A stretch of 64,000 nucleotides of DNA from Serripes groenlandicus (GCA_031761405.1 JASEVX010000011.1:18211106-18275105); one strand, 5' to 3'; positions 12,277 through 23,249 are shown, numbered from the stretch's first letter. Program-made: numbers and translations. Notes: generated by a model not told the origin, from the sequence alone.

Positions 12277-15000
12277 TTGACGCTATACCACTACACCACC
12301 GAGGCGGACGCTCTACCACTACACCACCGAGGCGGACGCTCTATTACTACACCACCGAGGCGGACGCTCTACCACTACACCACCGAGGCGGACACTCTAC
12401 CACTACACCACCGAGGCGGACGCTCTACCACTACACCACCGAGGCGGACGCTCTACCACTACACCACCGGGGCGGACACTCTACCACTACACCACCGAGG
12501 CGGTTGACGCTCTACCACTACACCACCGAGGCGGACGATCTACCACTACACCACCGAGGCGGACACTCTTGCACTACACCACCGAGGCGGACGCTCTACC
12601 ACTACTCCACCGAGGGGACGCTCCGCCACTACACCACAGAGGCGGACACTCTACCACTACACCACCGAGGCGGACGCTCCACCACTACACCACCGAGCCG
12701 GACGCCCTACCACTACACCACCGAGGCGGTTGACGCTCTACCACTACACCACCGAGGCGGACGCTCTACCACTACACCACCAAGGCGGATGCTCTACCAC
12801 TACACCACCGAGGCGGACGCTCTACCACTACACCACCGAGGCGGTTGACACTCTGCCACTACACCACCGAGGCGGACGCTCTACCACTACTCCACCGAGG
12901 TGGACGCTCCACCACTACACCACCGAGGCGGACGCTCTACCACTACACAACCGAGGCGGACACTCTACCACTACACCACCGAGGCGGACGCTCCACCACT
13001 ACACCACCGAGGCGGACACTCTACCACTACACCACCGAGGCGGACGCTCTACCACTACTCCACCGAGGCGGACGCTCCACCACTACACCACCGAGGCGGA
13101 CGCTCTACCACTACACCACCGAGGCGGTTGACGCTCTATAACTACACCACCGAGGCGGACGCTCTACCACTACACCACCGAGGCGGACACTCTTGCACTA
13201 CACCACCGAGGCGGACGCTCTACCACTACTCCACTGAGGCGGACACTCTTGCACTACACCACCGAGGCGGACGCTCTACCACTACACCACCGAGGCCGAC
13301 ACTCTTGCACTACACCACCGAGGCGGACGCTCTACCACTACACCACCGAGGCGGTTGACGCTCTACCACTACACCACCGAGGCGGACGCTCTACCACTAC
13401 ACCACCGAGGCGGACGCTCTATTACTACACCACCGAGGCGGACGCTCTACCACTACACCACCGAGGCGGACACTCTACCACTACACCACCGAGGCGGACG
13501 CTCTACCACTACACCACCGAGGCGGACGCTCTACCACTACACCACCGAGGCGGACACTCTACCACTACACCACCGAGGCGGTTGACGCTCTACCACTACA
13601 CCACCGAGGCGGACGATCTACCACTACACCACCGAGGCGGACACTCTTGCACTACACCACCGAGGCGGACGCTCTACCACTACTCCACCGAGGCGGACGC
13701 TCCACCACTACACCACCGAGGCGGACACTCTACCACTACACCACCGAGCCGGACGCCCTACCACTACACCACCGAGGCGGTTGACGCTCTACCACTACAC
13801 CACCGAGGCGGACGCTCTACCACTACACCACCGAGGCCGACGCTCTACCACTACACCACCGAGGCGGACGCTCTACCACTACACCACCGAGGCGGTTGAC
13901 ACTCTGCCACTACACCACCGAGGCGGACGCTCTACCACTACACCACCGAGGCGGACGCTCTACCACTACACCACCGAGGCGGACGCCGTACCACTACACC
14001 ACCGAGGCGGGCACTCTTCCACTACACCACCGAGGCGGGCACTCTTGCACTACACCACCGAGGCGGACGATCTACCACAACACTACCGAGGCGGACGCAG
14101 TACCACAACAACACCGAGGCGGACACTCTTGCACTACACCACCGAGGCGGGCACTCTTGCACTACACCACCGAGGCGGACGCTCTTCCACTACACCACCG
14201 AGGCGGACACTCTACCACTACACCACCGAGGCGGACGCTCTACCACTACTCCACCGAGGTGGACGCTCCACCACTACACCACCGAGGCGGACGCTCTACC
14301 ACTACACCACCGAGGCGGACACTCTACCACTACACCACCGAGGCGGACGCTCCACCACTACACCACCGAGGCGGACACTCTACCACTACACCACCGAGAC
14401 GGACGCTCTACCACTACTCCACCGAGGCGGACGCTCCACCACTACACCACCGAGGCGGACGCTCTACCAGTACACCACCGAGGCGGTTGACGCTCTACCA
14501 CTACACCACCGAGGCGGACGCTCTACCACTACACCACCGAGGCGGACACTCTTGCACTACACCACCGAGTCGGACGCTCTACCACTATTCCACTGAGGCG
14601 GTCACTCTTGCACTACACCACCGAGGCGGACGCTCTACCACTACACCACCGAGGCGTACACTCTTGCACTACACCACCGAGGCGGACGCTCTACCACTAC
14701 ACCACCGAGGCGGTTGACGCTCTACCACTACACCACCGAGGCGGACGCTCTACCACTACACCACCGAGGCGGACGCTCTATTACTACACCACCGAGGCGG
14801 ACGCTCTACCACTACACCACCGAGGCGGACACTCTACCACTACACCACCGAGGCGGACGCTCTACCACTACACCACCGAGGCGGACGCTCTACCACTACA
14901 CCACCGAGGCGGACACTCTACCACTACACCACCGAGGCGGTTGACGCTCTACCACTACACCACCGAGGCGGACGATCTACCACTACACCACCGAGGCGGA
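12277..15000. repeat. Three-copy higher-order block in the right part of the minisatellite
   Basis: Segments starting near 12,277, 13,355 and 14,714 share the same order of unit variants, including the CTATTACTAC unit and later the CGATCTACC unit. The spacings are about 1,078 and 1,359 bp. Small differences (GGGGCGG at 12,470, CTATACC at 12,280) make these older than the 820-bp duplication. Confidence 0.7.
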
Positions 15001-15392
15001 CACTCTTGCACTACACCACCGAGGCGGACGCTCTACCACTACTCCACCGAGGCGGACGCTCCACCACTACACCACCGAGGCGGCAATCTACCACTACACC
15101 ACCGAGGCGGACGCTCTACCACTACACCACCGAGGCGGTTGACGCTCTGCCACTACACCACCGAGGCGGACGCTCTACCACTACACCACCGAGGCGGACG
15201 CCGTACCACTACACCACCGAGGCGGACACTCCACCACTACACCACCGAGGCGGACACTCTACCATTACACCACCGAGGCGGACGCCGTACCACTACACCA
15301 CCGAGGCGGACACTCTACCACTACACCATCGAGATGGTTGACACTCCATGAAAACAAACATTGTGGTAGGTGCAAACAGTGTAGATACAAAT

Positions 15393-16156
15393 CAATCAGC
15401 AAAATTTAGCATTTGATAAAGCTCTTCACTGTTCCTTATATATGTAATAGAATATATTTAGAAACTTTCGAAGGACAGTGTCAATTTAAATACAAATGCA
15501 CAAATGAGCTTGCACACTTGTATGAGATTAAATTACGTTCAACTGACGGCACGACTCAAGAGACTTGTTTTAAAAATACAAATATGGGAAATGTGAAAAT
15601 GTGAAAATGTGAATATATTTGTTTTCTAAATGTGAAAATGCATTATTATTTTTATTTTGTTCATATTCGTAATGTTTTGAACACTCATCGGCTGTTGATG
15701 AAAACAAACGATGAAATGGCGTTGAACCTCAACGAAAGACTTTAAAGATGATAGAAATGGCTGCCCTACAATGGCGATCAGATTTGCGGGTTTAGCATTA
15801 CGACTGGCTGGCTGGTGTCGGGATAAATTGACCAGTAGTGCAGGTAACTTACCAAAGAAATACCGTAACATACTGAACAAATGTTGAAAGCGGCGTAAAA
15901 CACCAAACAATGAATTTAATAAACCGTCTCATACCGTGCTAAACTCTTTTAAAATATAGTCAAAGAAGGATAACTTCAAATTAAACGTTTCAGGAATGAT
16001 TATCTCCCTTTGTAAAATAATAGTTAACTACATGTTTCTATAAAATAATCAACGCAAACATCGGTTTCATTATTATGTTAAACGTTTAATATTAGAAGTC
16101 CCACGTGATTTTTTTTTTCGTCTGTCAAGAACGCGTTCTCTTTACATACAGAAAAA
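15393..16156 (+). repeat. R-block copy 2 (right flank of the minisatellite)
   Basis: Copy of 190-860, with a SINE-like 3' body at about 15,740-15,910 ending in GAAAGCGGCGTAAAACACC. Its right part, from about 15,948 (AAAATATAGTCAAAGAAGG) to the start of the MITE-1 at 16,157, recurs at 18,772-18,966, so it is also the left edge of the tandem RPL9/gag duplication. Confidence 0.8.
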
Positions 16157-16387
16157 AATGAGCCGTCCCGCGAGAAAACCAACATTGTGGACTCTGCGTA
16201 AAGTATCGATCCGGATCAGCCTAAGCATGCCACACGGGCTTACCTGGACCGACACTGTTCGTATCCTGTGGATTTTCTGTTTCAGGAATCACTACTGTAT
16301 ACATCTATCCCCCTATGACGGAATGTGTCGGCCGGATCAGTCTGCGCGGACAGCGCAGGCAGATCTGGTCGATACATTACGCAGATA
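16157..16387. mobile_element. MITE-1 family copy, right terminus missing
   Basis: Starts ATGAGCCGTCCCGCGAGAAAAC and runs to GATACATTACGCAGATATATT. The usual final AATGTTGGTTTTCTCGCGGG arm is absent, and a second copy follows at once. Confidence 0.8.
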
Positions 16388-16393
16388 TATTGA

Positions 16394-16634
16394 TATGAGC
16401 CGTTCCGCGAGAAAACCAACATTGTGGACTCTGCGTAAAGTATCGACCGTTTCACTAAACATGCCGTGCAGCCTACATGGATAGACACTGTTCGTCTCCT
16501 GTGGATTTTCTGTTTCAGGAATCATTAATCTATACCTATATCCCCCTGAGACGGAAAGTGTCGGCCCGGATAAGTCTGCGCGGACTGATCTAGATCGATA
16601 CATTACTGTTGGTTTTCTCGCTGGACGATTCAAA
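16394..16634. mobile_element. MITE-1 family copy, abutting the previous one
   Basis: Starts TATGAGCCGTTCCGCGAG and ends TGTTGGTTTTCTCGCTGG. The pair lies head to tail with about 6 bp between. Only one copy is present at the equivalent place in the second duplication unit (18,968). Confidence 0.8.
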
Positions 16635-16777
16635 TTATTGCAATAAACTATTGTGTAAACTTTCACGGCCATTTTGTATGAACTTCAAAGAGTATCCGCA
16701 ATACGGATATTTCAATATTTACACCATTATTGAATAAGTCTCTCCCACACTTAATTAAATACACGTGTAAGTTAGTT

Positions 16778-16960
16778 AACCCTTTCCCACCTACATACGA
16801 CGTTTGAAACATTGTGAGTAATTCCTCTTTAAAAGCAATTTCTCCTTTTGCCAAAATAATTTCAACTATATGTTTATTAAATTATTATAATTTCATTTAT
16901 TGTGATTTTTCTTATTATATATGTTATCAATGTTAACATTTACAACTGTTTTGTATCGAT
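16778..16960. mobile_element. MITE-2 family copy, right end lost
   Basis: Begins TTAACCCTTTCCCACCTACAT and continues through AAAAGCAATTTCTCCTTTTGCC. It fades into AT-rich sequence without a closing inverted end. The same truncated copy is at 19,377, so the truncation predates the tandem duplication. Confidence 0.7.
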
Positions 16961-17150
16961 GTTAAAATGGAAATTCCAAACACTGAATTCTACCATTAAA
17001 GCAGTATCGAATAGTTATAGTGAATATGGATCTAAGTTACAGAGATTAAGCATTGCATGTTTTTAAGATCACTTTAATTGTTAATTATAATTAAATCCTT
17101 TCCTTGATACTGACTATTCTAGACGCATGGCCATTCCTTATAGAAGCAAG

Positions 17151-17715
17151 ATGAAAACGCTACTAACAAAGGCAAGTCATACACATCCCTTAGGATGTGA
17201 CTGTATCAGACAACTCAAGAAAGGTCAGTGTTAACGGACCTAGAGGAAAAATGACCCGTACCTTCAAACATTTGGCTGTTGCTATCCAGAAGGAGAGTAA
17301 GAAGAGTCTGAAGGTTGTTAAATAGTTTGGGCAAGCGTAAGGATCTAGCTGCTGCTAACACAGTCTGCAGTCATATTCAGAACATGTTCAAAGGAGTGAC
17401 AAAGGATTACAAGTATCAGATGAGATCAGTGTACGCCCATTTCCCAATCCACGTTTCTATTGGGGAGGATGGCAAGTCTGCCGCTTTTCGTAACTTCTTG
17501 GGCGAGAAATTCAGAAGGCACGTAAACATATTGGAAGGTGTCAATGTGTCTTCATCAGCTAAAGACGAATTTAATCTGGTGGGAAATGATATTGAATTGG
17601 TGTCTAGATGAGCTCCCCTCATTTAACAGACAAAAACAGCGAAGAACAAGGATATCAGAAACTTTTTGGACGGAATCTACGTCTCTGAGAAAAGCACTAT
17701 TGTGATGTTCAATAA
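17151..17715 (+). pseudogene. RPL9: Ribosomal protein L9 (uL6) processed pseudogene, copy 1
   Basis: An intronless copy of the large-subunit ribosomal protein uL6/eukaryotic L9, which in life binds 28S rRNA near the sarcin-ricin loop. The conserved run is clear: [48 protein letters not shown] and GNDIELVS. It is broken early by a frameshift (about 17,168, extra bases after CTACTAAC), by a TAG with an added G near 17,323 (AAATAGTTTGGGC), and by a TGA in place of serine at about 17,609. The end (about 17,690-17,715) is also altered. The lack of introns across the whole coding length marks it as a retrocopy. A gag-like frame starts about 75 bases downstream. Confidence 0.9.
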
Positions 17716-17790
17716 AGTAAAATGGTAGCAGAGCGAGGTTTAAAGAGGTATTTATCATACCCAGACATTATTTAACAACAACCAAGAAGG

Positions 17791-18765
17791 ATGAATGAAA
17801 CATCGCCATATATACTGAACACCACGGAGGCGAGACCCGCTCGCATGCTCCTGGACTTGAACTAAATAAAGACTCGTTTAAAAAGTGCCTTCACTCGAAC
17901 TAAAAACCAACTGTTAAGTGCAATTAATAGTGTAGATGTTGAACGAAAGATTATTCGTGAATTTCAATCCTTTTTTGATCGAGCACAGGATGAATACGCC
18001 AAAGGTTTCTACGAAAACGAGGAGGACTCGAAGGCACTTGAGTTTATTTCAGAGGAAATGGAGAATATGGACGAAGAGTATACAAATACGCATAAACGAG
18101 TACAGGACGCGCTTGATTCTACCGACTCGTCAGTAAAGATTTATGTTGGAAAAGACTTATGGAAACAACTGAGACGCGTGAGTATGCCTGATTTCAATGG
18201 AGATAAACGAAAGTATGAATCGTCAAAGGCTTGCATCGACAGTGCTCCTGCCACTCCAGAATATAAACTTCTGCAACTTAGACAGTATTTGGATGGAGAA
18301 GAAGCATTCAGAAAGTGTATTGAAAATTTGGAACATTCAGAATTAGCCTACGTATTAGCTAAGGATCGGCTAGAGAGAAAATTTGGTGAAAAAAAAGAGG
18401 CAAGTACAATTATTTTTAGAGACGTGTGAGTATTCCTGTTTTCAATGGAGATAAACGAAAGTATGAATCGTCGAAGGCGGCCTTTATGGCCTGCATCGAC
18501 AGTGCTCCTACCACTCCAGAATATAAACTATTGCAACTTAGACAGTATTTGGATGGAGAAGAAGCATTAAAGTGTATTGAACATTTGGAACATTCAGAAT
18601 TGGCCTACGTATAAACTAAGGATCGGTTGGAGAGAAAATTCGGTGGAAAAAAGAGGCAAGTACAATTATTTCTAGAAGAGCTTGATACTTTCCCTGTTAT
18701 GAATGAAGAACATGCGGTAAATCTTGAAAAATTTGCAGATCTGTTAGACATTGCAGTCATAAATT
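17791..18765 (+). pseudogene. BEL/Pao-type retrotransposon gag fragment, copy 1, internally duplicated
   Basis: A broken frame starting at an ATG 75 bases after the L9 copy. It reads an acidic, coiled-coil-like N-terminal part, then a segment typical of the DUF1759 gag region of BEL/Pao retrotransposons: (I/M)PDFNGDKRKYESSKA, LLQLRQYLDGEEA and KDRLERKFG. About 240 bp of the DUF1759 part is present twice in tandem (about 18,178-18,420 and 18,425-18,660). Several frameshifts separate the pieces. It stops abruptly at 18,765, where R-block-type sequence resumes. No protease, reverse transcriptase, integrase or LTR is near. The family assignment rests on motif resemblance. Confidence 0.7.
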
Positions 18766-18967
18766 TACTTTTCTAAAATATAGTCAAAGAAGGATAACTT
18801 CAAATTAAATATTTCGGGAATAATTATCTCCCTTTGTAAAATAATTGTTAGCTACATGTTTCTATAAAATAATCAACGCAAATTAGGTTAAAGGTTTAAT
18901 ATTAGAAGTCCCACGTGATTGATTTTCTTCGTCGGTCATGAAAGTGTTCTCTTCACATACAGAACAA
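18766..18967 (+). repeat. Start of the second unit of the tandem RPL9/gag duplication
   Basis: Copy of 15,948-16,156 (ATAGTCAAAGAAGGATAACT, TTAATATTAGAAGTCCCACG, GTTCTCTTCACATACAGAA). It is followed in the same order by MITE-1, MITE-2, L9 pseudogene and gag. That collinearity gives a duplication unit of about 2.2-2.8 kb. Confidence 0.8.
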
Positions 18968-19234
18968 AATGAACCGGGCCGAGAGAAAACCAACATTGTG
19001 GACTCTGCGTAAAGTATCGACCCGGATCAGCCTAAGCATGCCGCGCAGGCTTACCCGAATAGACACTTTTCGTCTCCTGTGGATTTTCTGTTTCAGGAAT
19101 CATTAATCTATACCTATATCCCTCTGAGACGGAAAGTGTCGGACCGGATCAGTCTACGCGGACTGCGAATGCTGATCTGGGTCGATATATTACGCAGAGG
19201 CAATAATGTTGGTTTTCTCGCGGAAAGGCTCAAA
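18968..19234. mobile_element. MITE-1 family copy, complete
   Basis: Starts ATGAACCGGGCCGAGAGAAAAC and ends TTTTCTCGCGGAAAGGCTCA. Positional equivalent of the pair at 16.16-16.63 kb. Confidence 0.8.
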
Positions 19235-19376
19235 TTATTGCAATAAACTATTGTGTAAACTTTGACGGCCATTTTGTATCAACTTCAAAGAGTATCCGCA
19301 GTAAGGATATTTCAATATTCACACCAGTATTGAATAAGTCTCCCCCACACTTAATTAAATACACGTGTAAGTTAGT

Positions 19377-19530
19377 AAACCCTTTCCCACGTACATACGA
19401 CGTTTGAAAACATTGTGAGAAATTGCTCATAAAAAGCAATTTCTCCTTTTGCGACAATAATTTCAACTACATGTTTATTAAATTATTATAATTTCATTGA
19501 TTGTGATTTTCCTTATTATATATGTTTTCG
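19377..19530. mobile_element. MITE-2 family copy, right end lost
   Basis: AAACCCTTTCCCACGTACATACG, then the hairpin GAGAAATTGCTC..AAAAGCAATTTCTCC. It is collinear with the truncated copy at 16,778. Confidence 0.7.
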
Positions 19531-19756
19531 ATGTTAACATTTACAACTGTTTTGTATCGATGTTAAAATGGAAATTCAAAGCATTAACTTTTACCATTAA
19601 AGCAGTATCCAATCGTTATAGTGAAGATGTATCTACACTTACAGAGATTTAGCATTGCATGTTTTTAAAATGACTTTAATTGTTAATTATAATTAAAACC
19701 TTTCCCTTATACTGACTATTCTAGACGCATAGCCGGCCATCCCTTATAGAAGCAAG

Positions 19757-20321
19757 ATGAAGACGCTACTTACCAGTCAAGTCATACACATCCCTAAGCA
19801 TGTGACTGTATCAGTCAACTCAAGAAAAGTCAGTGTTAAATGACCAAGAGGGAAAATGACCCGTACATTTAAACATTTGGCTGTTGATATCCAGAAAGAG
19901 AGTAAGAAGAGCCTGAAGGTTGTTAAATGGTTTGGCAAGCGTAAGGATCTGGCTACTGTTAACACTGTTTGCAGTCATATTCAGAACATGTTCAAAGGAG
20001 TGACAAAGGGTTACATGTATAAGATGAGATCTGTATACGCCCATTTCCAAATCAACGTTTCTATTGGAGAGGATGGCAAGTCTGTTGCTTTTCGTAACTT
20101 CTTGGGCGAGAAATTCACAAGGCACGTAAATATGTTGGAAGATGTCAAGGTATCTTCATCAGCTAAAGACGAATTTACTCTGGTGGGAAATGGACTTTGA
20201 ATTGGTGTCTAGATCAGCTGTGCTTATTCAACAGTCAACATCAGTGAAGAACAAGGATATCAGAAAGCTTTTGGACGGAATCTACGTCTCTGAGAAAAGC
20301 ACTATTGTGGTTGATGAATAA
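19757..20321 (+). pseudogene. RPL9: Ribosomal protein L9 (uL6) processed pseudogene, copy 2
   Basis: Same retrocopy as at 17.15 kb, with the natural end preserved: the frame closes EKSTIVVDE then TAA at 20,319-20,321, matching the usual L9 C-terminus. It keeps the serine codon (TCA, about 20,212) that is TGA in the other copies, but has its own defects. TGA replaces a glycine in the conserved VKGPRG stretch (about 19,840), and an insertion disrupts GNDIEL near 20,190. The best open part (19,856-20,200) covers the central domain. Its independent damage suggests it split from the other copies first. Confidence 0.9.
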
Positions 20322-20396
20322 ATTAAAATGGTAGCAGAGCGAGGTTTAAAGAGGTATTTATCATACCCAGACATTATTTAACAACAACAAAGAAAG

Positions 20397-20964
20397 ATGG
20401 CTGAAACATCGCCATATAAACTGAACACCACGGAGGCAAGACCCGTATGCTCCTGGACTTGAACAAATTAAAGACTCGTTCAAAAGGTGCCTTCACTCGA
20501 ACTAAAAACCAACTATAAACTGCACTTGAAGTGAAGATGTTGAACGAAAAATTATTCGTGAATTTCAATCCTTTTTAGATCGAGCACAGGATGAATACAC
20601 AAACAGTTTGGAAAATTTATCCGACTTCTACGAAAACGAGGAGGACTCGAAGGCACAGGAGTTTATTTCAGAGGAAATGGAGAATATGGATGATGAGTAT
20701 ACACATACTCATAAATGAGTACAGGACGCGCTGGATTCTACCGACTCGTCAGTAAAGATTTATGTTGGAAAAGACTTATGGAAACAACTGAGACGTGTGA
20801 GTATTCCTGATTTCAATGGAAATAAACGAAAGTATGCATCGTCGAAGGCTTGTATCGACAGTGCTCCTGCCACTCCAGAATATAAACTTTTGTAACTTAG
20901 ACAGTATTTGGGTGGAGAAGAAGCATTCAGAAAGTGAATTGAACATTTGGAACATTTATATTTG
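20397..20964 (+). pseudogene. BEL/Pao-type gag fragment, copy 2
   Basis: Starts 75 bases after L9 copy 2 with the same N-terminal M(A/N)ETSPY block. It continues through the acidic helix region (FYENEEDSKAQEFISEEMEN) into the start of the DUF1759 part, with in-frame stops at about 20,716 (AAATGAGTACAGG) and 20,895 (TTTTGTAACTT). It is cut off at about 20,964, where an L9 fragment is joined directly (TTTATATTTGACCTGGTGGGA). Confidence 0.7.
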
Positions 20965-21103
20965 ACCTGGTGGGAAATGATATTGAATTGGTGTCTAGAT
21001 GAGCTGCCCTCATTCAACAGACAAAAACAGCGAAGAACAAGGATATCAGAAACTACGTCTCTGATAAAAGCACTATTGTGATGTTCAATAAAGTAAAATG
21101 GTA
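20965..21103 (+). pseudogene. RPL9: Ribosomal protein L9 3' fragment, copy 3
   Basis: Only the last part of L9 is present, from GNDIELVSR through the shared TGA to a shortened end. About 18 bp encoding RKFLDGI are missing (CAGAAACTACGTCTCTG). It shares the altered terminus GTGATGTTCAATAAAG with copy 1, which makes copies 1 and 3 close relatives. Confidence 0.85.
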
Positions 21104-21166
21104 ACAGAGCGAGGTTTAAAGAGGTAGTTATCATACCCAGACATTATTTAACAACAACCAAGAAGG

Positions 21167-22400
21167 ATGGCTGAAACATCGCCATATATACTGAACACCA
21201 CGAAGGCGAGTCCCGCTCGCATGCTCCTGGACTTGAACAAAATAACGACTCGTTCAAAAAGTGACCTTCACTCGAATTAAAAACCAACTAAAAAATAAGT
21301 GCAATTAATAGTGTAGATGTTGAACGAAAGATTATTCGTGAATTTCAATCCTTTTTTGACCGAGCAAAGGATGAATACGCCAAAGGTTTCTACGAAAACG
21401 AGGAGGACTCGAAGGCACTTGAGTTTATTTCAGAGGAAATGGAGACTATGGACGATGAGTATACAAATACTCATAAACGAGTACAGGACGCGCTGGATTC
21501 TACCGACTCGTTAGTAAAAATTCATGTTGGAAAAGACTTATGGAAACGAATGAGACGTGTGAGTATTCCTGATTTCAAAGGAGATAAACGAAAGTATGAA
21601 TCGTCGAAGGTGGCCTTTATGGCTTGCATCGATAGTGCTCCTGCCACTACAGCATATAAACCTTTGCAACTTAGACACTATTTAGGTGGAGAAGAAGCAT
21701 TTAAAGTGTATTGAAAATTTGGAATTGGCCTATGTATCAACTAAGGATCGGTTGGAGAGAAAATTCGGTGGAAAAAATAAGCAAGTACAATTATATCAAG
21801 AAGAGCTTGATACTTTCCCTGTTATGAATGAAGAACATGCGGTAAACCTTGAAAAATGTGCAGATGTGTTAGACATTGCAGTCATAAATGTGTCAGAAGC
21901 AGGACGTGAATCTGATTTGGGAGATGGTGCATTGCATTTAAGATTACAAAAGAAAGATACCACCGTTGGATTCATGAATAGTGCTAAAGAGTCTGTGAAA
22001 TTATTGAGAGAGTGGTTATTATTGGAGTCTCAGTTTAAAACCATAGCAGCTGAGACAATATTTGGTCTTCAAATACCAAAAAAGAAGAACGAGACTTCTC
22101 ATTTTAGTCATCAACAGACAACAAAGTAGTTAATTTCAAATTGTGCAACGCATCACATGGGAGTTGGCACTGTGACAATTTTAAACAACTTCCTGTACAA
22201 GAACATTGGGAAAAAGCAAATCCTTGTCTTTGTGCTTCAGATGCTTAGGGGACAGACATTTTGGCAGAGGATGTCGATTCACAAGACCTTGTGGTATTTA
22301 CAAATGTAACAAGAGCCACCCTAGACTTTTACAGAAATTCAGCAACGTTCTCAATCTGTTAAACCGTGAAAATCATTCACATACATGTGCAACACACGCA
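21167..22400 (+). pseudogene. BEL/Pao-type gag, longest copy, with a CCHC zinc knuckle
   Basis: The most complete of five gag pieces. It covers the N-terminal acidic region, the DUF1759-like segment (RRVSIPDFKGDKRKYESSK), then a stretch not left in the other copies (open at 21,686-22,129, with EAGRESDLGDGALHLRLQ and LREWLLLESQF). After a frame break, a CX2CX4HX4C zinc knuckle lies at 22,233-22,274 (CFRCLGDRHFGRGC) with further cysteines beyond. That order, DUF1759 then knuckle, is what BEL/Pao gags show. At least two frameshifts are needed to link the pieces, and no pol region follows. The sequence runs directly into the L9 5' leader at about 22,405. Confidence 0.75.
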
Positions 22401-22455
22401 TGTTTTCCCTGATATTGACTATTGTAGACGCATGGCCATCCCTTATAGAAGCAAG

Positions 22456-23079
22456 ATGAAGACGCTACTAACCAGTCAAGTCATACACATCTCTAATGAT
22501 GTGACTGTATCAATCAACTCAAGGAAGGTCAGTGTTAAGGGACCAAGAGGAAAAATGACCCCTACCTTTAAACATTTGGTTGTTGATATCCAGAAGGAGA
22601 GTAAGAAGAGACTGAAGGTTGTTAAATGGTTTGGCAAGCGTAAGGATCTAGCTGCTGTTAACACAGTTTGTAGTCATATTCAGAACATGTCCAAAGGAGT
22701 GACAAAGGGTTACAAGTATAAGATGAGATCAGTGTACGCCCATTTCCCAATCCACGTTTCTATTGGGGAGGATGGCAAGTCTGTCGCTTTTCGTAACTTC
22801 TTGGGCGAGAAATTCACAAGGCACGTAAATATTTTGGAAGGTGTCAATGTGTCTTCATCAGCTAAAGACGAATTTACTCTGATGGGAAATGATATTGAAT
22901 TGGTGTCTAGATGAGCTGCCCTCATTCAACAGTCAAAAACAGTGAAGAACAAGGATATCAGAAAGTTTTTGAACGGAATCTTCGTCTCTGAGAAAAGCAC
23001 TATTGTGGTTGATGAATACATTAAAATGGTAGCAAAGCGAAGTTTAAATAGGTATTTATCATACCCAGATATTATTTAG
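22456..23079 (+). pseudogene. RPL9: Ribosomal protein L9 (uL6) processed pseudogene, copy 4 (best preserved)
   Basis: The ATG at 22,456 opens 152 codons of clean L9: [74 protein letters not shown] at 22,912-22,914 then stands in place of serine. Downstream the frame continues ([21 protein letters not shown]) through the former stop, where TAA has become TAC, and closes at TAG 23,077-23,079. Only the premature TGA separates this from a full-length L9 of about 190 residues. It is intronless, so a retrocopy. Expression cannot be judged. Confidence 0.9.
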
Positions 23080-23094
23080 CAACAACCAAGAAGG

Positions 23095-23236
23095 ATGGCT
23101 GAAACATCGCCATATAAACTGAACACGGCGGAGGCGAGACCCGCTCGGATGCTCCGGGACTTGTAAAAATCAAAGCCTCGTTCAAAAAGTGCCTTCACTC
23201 GAACTAAAACCCAACTGTTAACTGCAATTGAAAATG
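23095..23236 (+). pseudogene. BEL/Pao-type gag 5' fragment, copy 4
   Basis: The first about 45 codons of the gag frame (MAETSPYKLN, RSKSAFTRTK) follow L9 copy 4 by 15 bases. They are broken by TAA at about 23,164 and end where the L-block begins at about 23,240. Confidence 0.65.
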
Positions 23237-23249
23237 CCGCGTGAAATAA

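Larger units (their letters stand above)
5757..15340 (-). repeat. 9.6-kb minisatellite of 28/31-bp units derived from a tRNA-SINE 5' end
   Basis: An uninterrupted head-to-tail array of roughly 330-340 units. The main unit is 28 bp; a common variant carries three extra bases (GGCGG-TTG-ACGCT) and is 31 bp. On the minus strand each unit reads from GCCTCGG through the Pol III A box TGGTGTAGTGG to TAGAGCGTCC, which is the acceptor-stem to D-arm part of the SINE head. No B box occurs inside. Because 28 is not a multiple of 3, all three plus-strand frames are read in turn and stay open until a 31-bp unit (GGTTGA) supplies a stop in one frame, giving many long histidine/threonine-rich open frames that are not genes. 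The array has one SINE flank at the left (B box at about 5,730) and the R-block at the right. Confidence 0.97.

Noticed and set aside
5757..15340. CRISPR array (28-bp repeats)
   Set aside because: Units are contiguous with no unique spacers, and the context is eukaryotic.
6098..15351. Many long open reading frames (up to 474 codons) in the 28-bp array, as repeat proteins
   Set aside because: They are explained wholly by a stop-free 28-bp unit read in three frames. No start context, splice signal or non-repeat domain accompanies them.
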